NCBI RefSeq assembly: GCF_000617845.2
Contig: NZ_DF820425.1
Span: forward strand, 1,123,690-1,187,689
Direction: 5' to 3'
Length of the DNA stretch: 64,000 nt
DNA from: Bradyrhizobium sp. DOA9
GTDB taxonomy: Bacteria > Pseudomonadota > Alphaproteobacteria > Rhizobiales > Xanthobacteraceae
The position numbers and the translations under genes are program-made. The notes below the pieces were generated by a model. That model did not search any database, was not told where the DNA came from, and saw only the letters and a program-made list of their open reading frames with translations. Of the stretch, positions 58,667 through 64,000 are shown piece after piece. Each line of letters begins with the position of its first letter. Position 1 is the first letter of the stretch.

Positions 58667-61600
58667 AGTTGCCGCGCCCGATCCCCGATGAAGTGCGCGC
58701 GCGGCAGGCGCGCGCGTCCGATCCGACCGCCTCGGCCTTCGTGTCGGCCAATGCCGGCTCGGGCAAGACGCATGTGCTGGTGCAGCGCGTGATCCGGCTC
58801 TTGCTGTCGGGCGTGCCGCCGGAGAAGATCCTCTGCATCACCTTCACCAAGGCCGCCGCCGCCAACATGGCCGAGCGCGTGTTCACCACGCTCGGTCATT
58901 GGGTGACGCTGGACGATGGTGCGCTCGACGCGGCGATCAAGGCGGTCGGCATTCCGCATCCCGGCGCAAAACTGCGCCGCGACGCCCGAAAGCTGTTCGC
59001 CTGCGCGCTGGAGACGCCGGGCGGGCTGAAGGTGCAGACCATCCACGCGCTGTGCACCCGGCTGCTCCAGCAATTTCCGTTCGAGGCCAACGTTCCCGCG
59101 CGCTTTGCCGTGATCGACGAGCGCGACCAGACCGACATGATGGAGCGCGCCAATCTGAAGGTGCTGCTGGAAGCCGCGCGCGATCCGGAGAGCGTCACCG
59201 GCCGCGCGCTGCTGACGGCGATGGCGAGCGCCGCGGATGTCACCTTCAAGGAGGTCGTGCGCGAGGCCTGCCTCAGCCGCGATCATTTCATGGCCTGGAC
59301 CGACGAAGCCGGCAATGCGGAAGCCGCTGGCGCGCAGATGGCTGCGGTGCTGGGCGTTGACATCGGCGACCGTATCGAAGCCGTCGAGACGGAAATTCTG
59401 GATGGCCCGTTCCTGCCGCGCGCGCGCTGGGACGACATCGCCTTCGCGCTGGAGGACGGCAGCAAGTCCGACAATGACCAGGCCGGGCGGCTGCGCGCGG
59501 CAAAGGCGTTTTCCGGCTGCGACCAGGTCGATGCCTATCTGTCCGTGTTCCTCACCGACGACAAGCTGCCGCGCAAGGCGGTGCTGACCAAGAAGTTCTG
59601 CGATCACAATCCGTCCGTGGCCCGCTTGTTCGAAGCCGAGGCGCAGCGCCTTGCAGGGCTGATCGAGAAGCGTCGCGCCGTGACCGTTCGTGACCGCACC
59701 GCGGCCCTGCTGCATATCGCGACCGCCGCCGCCGCGAATTACCGCCGCGAGAAGCAGGAGCGCGGGCTGCTCGACTATGACGACCTCATCGACAAGACGC
59801 TGGCGATGCTGGACCGCATCGCGTCGGGCTGGGTGCATTACAAGCTCGACCGCGGCGTCGATCACGTCCTGATCGACGAAGCCCAGGACACCAGCCCGCG
59901 GCAATGGGACATCATCGCGCACATCATCTCCGAGTTCACCGCCGGCGAAGGCGCGCGCGAGGGCCTGAACCGCACGGTCTTCGCCGTCGGCGACGAGAAG
60001 CAGTCGATCTTCTCGTTCCAGGGCGCCGACCCCCGCGAGTTCGACGCGCGCCGGCGCGAGCTGCACCGCAAGTTCACCGCCGCCGGGCTGAAATTCGATC
60101 CGGTCGCCTTCACCTATTCGTTCCGCTCGGGCGCGACGATCCTGCATTCGGTCGACCACGTCTTCCGCGATCCCGCGATCTACAAGAGCATCCACTCGGT
60201 CGAGATCGGACATCCCCTGCACAATGCGCTCAGCGATGCCGGCCCGAGCGTGATCGAGCTGTGGGACCTGGCGGAGGCCGACGATCGGCAGGACATCGAG
60301 GGCTGGCGCGCGCCGTTCGACGGCGTCGCCGTCACCAGCCCCGAGGTGAAGCTCGCCCGACGCATCCAGGCCGAGATCAGGCGGCTGGTCGAGAGCGGGA
60401 CGCTGACAGGGCACGAGGGCGAGCGTCGTCCCTTGCGCTACGGCGACATGCTGATCCTGGTGCGCCGGCGCGGCAACGCATTCGACGCCGTGATCCAGGC
60501 GCTGAAGCACGCCGGCGTGCCGGTCGCCGGTGCCGACCGCCTCAAGCTGACCGAGCATATCGGCATCATCGACCTGATGAACCTTGCCGACGCGCTACTG
60601 CTGCCGCAGGACGATCTCGCGCTCGCGGTGGCGCTGAAGAGCCCGTTGTTCGGTCTCGACGACGACGATCTGTTCACGCTTGCCCATGACCGCAAGGGCT
60701 CGCTGCGCCGCGCGCTCGGCGAACATGCGGCCACAAGCGAGACATTCGCCACGGTGTTGCGACGCCTGGAAGCCTGCGAAACGCGCGCGCGCGAGGAGAC
60801 GCCGTTCGCCTTCTACGCTTGGCTGCTCGGCGGCGACGGCGGACGTGCGCGCATCCTGCGCCGGCTCGGCCATGAGGCCAATGACGCGCTCGACGAGTTC
60901 CTGGAACTGGCGCTGAACTACGAGCGCAAGGCGCCGGCCTCGCTGCAGGGCTTCATGGCGTGGCTGCGCTCGGCCGACACCGAGGTGAAGCGCGACATGG
61001 AGATCTCGCGCGATGAGGTGCGGGTGATGACCGTGCACGGCGCCAAGGGCCTCGAGGCCTCGGTCGTGTTCATGGTCGACACCACGTCCTCGCCCGCCGA
61101 TTCGCAGCGGCTGCGGCTGATCCACGTGCCGCGCGGCAATGGCGGCGAGATCGTGGTCTGGGCCGGCCGCAAGGCCGACGATCCCAAGCCGGTCGCCGAT
61201 GCGCGCAAGGCGATGCTGGAGGAGACAGAGGATGAATACCGCCGCCTGCTCTATGTCGCGATGACGCGCGCGGCCGACCGGCTGATCGTCGGCGGCTGCA
61301 TGCCCGGCAACATGAAGACGGTGCGCAAGCTGAGCTGGTACGACCTCGTCGACACCGGGCTCAAAGGCTCCGGCCTCGACAAGCAGGTGATCGAGACGCC
61401 GCTCGGCAAGGTGACGCGATTCGCCCGTCCCGAGGATGCCGCGGCGCTGGGCGCGCCGGCGACCTCGGTGCACCAGACCATCGTCTTGCCGGACTGGCTG
61501 CGGACACCGGCGCCGCGCGAGATCATCGAGGAGGATCCCGTGCGCCCCTCGGGCCAATCTGCCGAGGAAGGACGCAGCGTCCGATCAGGCGAATCGGTCC

Positions 61601-62169
61601 AGTCGCGCGCGCTGGCGCTGCAGCGTGGCACGCTGGTGCACCGGCTGCTGCAATCCCTGCCCGACATCGCCATGGAGCGCCGGCGCGAGGCCGCGCTCGG
61701 CTTCATGGCGCGCAACGCCGCGGAGTGGCCCGAGGCGGACCGCATCGCACTGGCCGACAAGGTGCTCGCCCTGATCACGGACCCGCGTTTCGCCCCGGTC
61801 TTTGCTGCCGGCAGCCGGGCGGAGGTCGCCATCGCCGGCCGGCTGGAGCGGCCGGGCCGCACCCCGGCCCTGGTCTCGGGGCAGATCGACCGGCTGGTCG
61901 TGCGCCCCGAGGAGGTCCTGATCGTCGACTTCAAGACCAACCAGGCAGCGCCCAGGAGCGCGGCCGAGGCGCCCGCCGCCTATGTCCGGCAGCTTGCGCT
62001 GTACCGCGCGGTGCTGGCGCGGCTTTATCCCCAAAAGCTCGTCAGGGCCGTGCTGCTCTGGACCGAGACCCTTGAATATATGGAGATTTCGGCCCCCGCG
62101 CTGGACGCGGCGCTGGCATCCCTTCATCTCGCTGTGAGCATCCTTGACCCGGCAAGGAGCCGTTCATAG
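58660..62169 (+). CDS. addA: Double-strand break repair helicase AddA
   Basis: 1169 aa from ATG 58660, overlapping the addB stop by seven bases, with GAGG upstream; the frame is open 11 codons earlier. UvrD-type helicase motifs: Walker A SANAGSGKTHVLVQR, motif Ia ITFTKAAAANMAERV, motif II HVLIDEAQDTSPRQW, motif III VGDEKQSIFSFQGAD, motif V VRVMTVHGAKGLEASVVFMV and motif VI LYVAMTRAADRLIVGG. The C-terminal nuclease has EVLIVDFKTNQ. It unwinds and resects double-strand ends for RecA. Length is normal. Confidence 0.95.
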   Translation: MVKLPRPIPDEVRARQARASDPTASAFVSANAGSGKTHVLVQRVIRLLLSGVPPEKILCITFTKAAAANMAERVFTTLGHWVTLDDGALDAAIKAVGIPHPGAKLRRDARKLFACALETPGGLKVQTIHALCTRLLQQFPFEANVPARFAVIDERDQTDMMERANLKVLLEAARDPESVTGRALLTAMASAADVTFKEVVREACLSRDHFMAWTDEAGNAEAAGAQMAAVLGVDIGDRIEAVETEILDGPFLPRARWDDIAFALEDGSKSDNDQAGRLRAAKAFSGCDQVDAYLSVFLTDDKLPRKAVLTKKFCDHNPSVARLFEAEAQRLAGLIEKRRAVTVRDRTAALLHIATAAAANYRREKQERGLLDYDDLIDKTLAMLDRIASGWVHYKLDRGVDHVLIDEAQDTSPRQWDIIAHIISEFTAGEGAREGLNRTVFAVGDEKQSIFSFQGADPREFDARRRELHRKFTAAGLKFDPVAFTYSFRSGATILHSVDHVFRDPAIYKSIHSVEIGHPLHNALSDAGPSVIELWDLAEADDRQDIEGWRAPFDGVAVTSPEVKLARRIQAEIRRLVESGTLTGHEGERRPLRYGDMLILVRRRGNAFDAVIQALKHAGVPVAGADRLKLTEHIGIIDLMNLADALLLPQDDLALAVALKSPLFGLDDDDLFTLAHDRKGSLRRALGEHAATSETFATVLRRLEACETRAREETPFAFYAWLLGGDGGRARILRRLGHEANDALDEFLELALNYERKAPASLQGFMAWLRSADTEVKRDMEISRDEVRVMTVHGAKGLEASVVFMVDTTSSPADSQRLRLIHVPRGNGGEIVVWAGRKADDPKPVADARKAMLEETEDEYRRLLYVAMTRAADRLIVGGCMPGNMKTVRKLSWYDLVDTGLKGSGLDKQVIETPLGKVTRFARPEDAAALGAPATSVHQTIVLPDWLRTPAPREIIEEDPVRPSGQSAEEGRSVRSGESVQSRALALQRGTLVHRLLQSLPDIAMERRREAALGFMARNAAEWPEADRIALADKVLALITDPRFAPVFAAGSRAEVAIAGRLERPGRTPALVSGQIDRLVVRPEEVLIVDFKTNQAAPRSAAEAPAAYVRQLALYRAVLARLYPQKLVRAVLLWTETLEYMEISAPALDAALASLHLAVSILDPARSRS

Positions 62170-62239
62170 GTTGACCGCATGATCCCGGGCGCGATTCCAG
62201 GTCGCGCCGATTCTCTTTCAACCGAGTGAGGTACTCCCA

Positions 62240-62560
62240 ATGGCCGTTAGCAAGGTTTCCGACGCCGATTTCGAAGCCGAAGTGCTCAAGGCGAACGGCC
62301 CCGTGGTCGTCGATTTCTGGGCCGAGTGGTGCGGCCCCTGCCGCATGATCGCACCCGCTCTCGACGAGATCGCCGGCGCGATGGGCGACAAGGTCAAGAT
62401 CGTCAAGCTCAATGTCGACGAGAGCCCGAAGACCGCCTCGAAATACGGCGTGATGTCGATCCCGACCCTGATGATCTTCAAGGGCGGCGAGATGGCCTCG
62501 CGCCAGGTCGGTGCCGCGCCCAAGGCGAAGCTGCAGCAATGGATCACCTCCGCGGTCTGA
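62240..62560 (+). CDS. trxA: Thioredoxin 1
   Basis: 106 aa. The active site WCGPC gives Cys31 and Cys34 in [20 protein letters not shown], and the cis-Pro is in [13 protein letters not shown]. It is a cytoplasmic disulphide reductase of normal length. It lies 70 bp downstream of addA, a linkage kept in many Alphaproteobacteria. A GAGTGAGG ribosome site precedes it, and a hairpin follows. Confidence 0.96.
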   Translation: MAVSKVSDADFEAEVLKANGPVVVDFWAEWCGPCRMIAPALDEIAGAMGDKVKIVKLNVDESPKTASKYGVMSIPTLMIFKGGEMASRQVGAAPKAKLQQWITSAV

Positions 62561-62589
62561 TCCAGCTCGCGTAAAGATTATTTTCGACA

Positions 62590-62613
62590 ACGGCCGGCGA
62601 AAGCCGGCCGTTT
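62590..62613 (+). terminator. Hairpin terminator after trxA
   Basis: ACGGCCGGC (62590-62598) and GCCGGCCGT (62603-62611) form a perfect 9-bp stem closed by a GAAA tetraloop and ending in TTT. It is 30 bp past the trxA stop. The T-run is short, so it may be only partly efficient. Confidence 0.65.
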
Positions 62614-62654
62614 GGCGTTGATGGGACGTGTTCAGCGTATGACGAGTCCCGCCC

Positions 62655-63713
62655 TTGCCTGCTCCTGCCCGAAAGCGCGACCGCAAGCCCACCGCTCTCG
62701 CCGCGATGGAGGCGCGTTCGGTCGACGCGATCCCGCGCGGCAATGAATGGCAATATGAGCCCAAGTGGGACGGCTTCCGCTGCCTGCTGACGAGGAACGG
62801 CAGCAAGGTCGACCTGCGCTCCAAATCCGGCGAGGACCTCGCGCGTTATTTCCCGGAAGTCGTCGCCGCGGCCCTGGAGCTGAAGGCCGACCGCTTCACG
62901 CTCGATGGCGAACTCGTCGTGCCGCACGGCAAGAGCTTTTCGTTCGACGCGCTGCTGCAACGAATCCACCCGGCGGCAAGCCGCGTGAACAAGCTCTCGC
63001 AGGAGACACCGGCGCTCTACCTCGTCTTCGATCTGCTCGCGACATCCAGAGAGAAAGATCTCGCCGAAAAGACTCTGCGCGAGCGCCGGCCTGCGCTGGA
63101 ATCCTTTGCGAAGTCCAATCTCAAGGGCAGCCTCTTCCGTCTCTCACCGTCGACGACGAGCTACGCCACGGCCAAAAAATGGCTGGCGCAATCCGGCGGC
63201 GGCTCGGATGGCGTCATCGCCAAGCGCATCGACCTGCCCTACCAGGCGGGAAATCGCGACGGCATGCAGAAGATCAAGAAATTCCGCAGCGCCGATTGCG
63301 TGGTCGGCGGCTTCCGCTATGCCACCAACAAGATCGCCGGCCGGAACGTCGTCGGCTCGCTGCTGCTCGGGCTCTACGACGATGACGGCCTGCTGCACCA
63401 TGTCGGCTTCACCTCGGCGATCAAGGCGGAGGCAAAGCCTGCTCTGACCGATCGGCTCGAAGCGCTGATCGGCGAGCCCGGCTTCACCGGCAACGCGCCG
63501 GGCGGGCCGAGCCGCTGGTCGACCGAGCGCTCGGCCAAATGGTGTCCGCTGAAGCCGAAGCTGGTGATCGAGGTCTGCTACGACCATTTCAGCGGCGAGC
63601 GTTTTCGCCACGGCACCTCGATCCTGCGCTGGCGCCCGGACAAGGCCCCGCGGCAATGCACCTTCGAGCAGCTGAAGCAGAAGGCGGCCGATCCGATGAA
63701 GCTGCTGACGTGA
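62655..63713 (+). CDS. ATP-dependent DNA ligase (LigC/LigD ligase-domain type)
   Basis: 352 aa from a TTG at 62655; the next in-frame ATG at 62706 is 17 codons on and has no ribosome site. The adenylated Lys37 is in YEPKWDGFRCLL. DGELVVPHGKSF, YLVFDLLAT, SDGVIAKRIDLPYQ and MQKIKKFRSADCVVGG are motifs III to V. The C-terminal OB-fold (VVGSLLLGLYDDDGLLHHVG, RWRPDKAP) completes a two-domain ligase. Polymerase and phosphoesterase domains of full LigD are absent, and no ku gene is in view. It probably seals nicks in break or base-excision repair. Confidence 0.88.
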   Translation: MPAPARKRDRKPTALAAMEARSVDAIPRGNEWQYEPKWDGFRCLLTRNGSKVDLRSKSGEDLARYFPEVVAAALELKADRFTLDGELVVPHGKSFSFDALLQRIHPAASRVNKLSQETPALYLVFDLLATSREKDLAEKTLRERRPALESFAKSNLKGSLFRLSPSTTSYATAKKWLAQSGGGSDGVIAKRIDLPYQAGNRDGMQKIKKFRSADCVVGGFRYATNKIAGRNVVGSLLLGLYDDDGLLHHVGFTSAIKAEAKPALTDRLEALIGEPGFTGNAPGGPSRWSTERSAKWCPLKPKLVIEVCYDHFSGERFRHGTSILRWRPDKAPRQCTFEQLKQKAADPMKLLT

Positions 63714-63718
63714 CGCGC

Positions 63719-63845
63719 TCGTGCCCCGGACGCAGCGCGAAGCGCTGCAGAGCCGGGGCCTATGTCGCGGCAAATGTGCTCTGTCGCGCCTGATTCCCGG
63801 CTCTGCGGCTCATCGCTTGCGCGATGCGCCTTGTCCGGGACACGA
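63719..63845. repeat. Repeat CGTGCCCCGGACGCAG..., copy 2
   Basis: TCGTGCCCCGGACGCAGCGC at the left faces GCGATGCGCCTTGTCCGGGACACGA at the right, with CAGAGCCGGGG and CCCGGCTCTG inside. It is related to copy 1 at 43233-43368. It separates the convergent ligase and metallophosphoesterase genes. Confidence 0.65.
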
Positions 63846-63851
63846 GAGGTT

Positions 63852-64000
63852 TTAGCCGATCCACCCCGTCGCCAGCGCGTGCGCCAGCTCTGGCTGACCG
63901 TTGCGGCGCGCCAGCGCGGCCATGGCCTCGTGATCATATGCGACATGCCGGAACGTCACCTGCCACGCGCCATCGACGCGTTCGAGGATCGCATAGCGCG
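63852..64000 (-). CDS. Metallophosphoesterase family protein (3' part only)
   Basis: The last 48 codons of a gene that runs off the right edge, ending with TAA at 63852-63854. The tail reads RYAILERVDGAWQVTFRHVA, then YDHEAMAALARRNGQPELAH and ALATGWIG. This beta-strand plus YDxExMAxLARRNGxPE helix is the usual C-terminus of the short bacterial metallophosphoesterases related to protein phosphatases/YfcE. The metal-binding motifs would be outside the window, so the call rests on the tail alone. Confidence 0.6.
   Translation of the reverse strand, partial: RYAILERVDGAWQVTFRHVAYDHEAMAALARRNGQPELAHALATGWIG

Overview
The window is a gene-dense, high-GC stretch of an alphaproteobacterial chromosome, most likely from Bradyrhizobium or a close relative. 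This rests on an Irr protein with the GCPWHD haem motif, a Fur/Mur regulator without the usual zinc cysteines, a Tyr-for-His DivL kinase, Rhizobiales core synteny, and several families of palindromic intergenic repeats of the kind common in Bradyrhizobium. It has about 60 protein genes and no rRNA, recognisable tRNA, CRISPR array or insertion sequence. Genus-level assignment is inference from sequence alone.

Layout. 1-4.4 kb is accessory: a cut-off metallo-hydrolase, an AraC regulator, a divergent short-chain dehydrogenase, an LssY_C protein, two gene relics (one caspase-like) and a CitE-type lyase. 4.5-16.4 kb is a core translation and envelope block: carbonic anhydrase, tsaB-rimI-fur/mur, a HAD phosphatase, miaB-phoH-ybeY-corC-lnt, a PraR-like regulator, an M20 peptidase and trmB. 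17.6-28.4 kb is the rimP-nusA-ylxR-infB-rbfA-truB-rpsO-pnp cluster, with an attenuator-like leader before rimP and a long hairpin before pnp. 28.5-33.1 kb is oxidative-stress defence: a Tat-exported superoxide dismutase and katG divergent from oxyR. 34.7-38.5 kb holds the fabA-fabB-fabI fatty-acid operon, with a small unknown gene inside it, divergent from irr. 38.7-44.3 kb is mixed: SH3 protein, 2-hydroxyacid dehydrogenase, DUF3303, ThiF/MoeB-like protein, a degenerate protease and an orphan ParA. 44.6-49.9 kb is mutM, ubiE-ubiB and coaBC-dut. 50-62.6 kb is divL, a tsaE-amgK fusion, a PilZ gene, murU, addB-addA and trxA. The window closes with a stand-alone ATP-dependent DNA ligase and the tail of a metallophosphoesterase gene.

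How the genes work together. Three tRNA-modification functions (TsaB/TsaE for t6A, MiaB for ms2i6A, TrmB for m7G) sit with TruB, ribosome maturation factors (RimP, RbfA, YbeY, RimI) and RNA turnover (PNPase). Iron and manganese control is represented by Fur/Mur and Irr, and the irr promoter carries three direct hexamers that match the described Bradyrhizobium Fur site. The AmgK-like kinase and MurU would form the MurNAc-recycling bypass to UDP-MurNAc.

The most striking signal is at 47.9 kb. The CoaBC protein of coenzyme A synthesis starts with a FitA-type ribbon-helix-helix DNA-binding domain, and the 60 bp before its gene hold two palindromes with TGATAGC/GCTATCA half-sites like those bound by the FitA antitoxin. 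This suggests a CoA-synthesis enzyme that represses its own gene.
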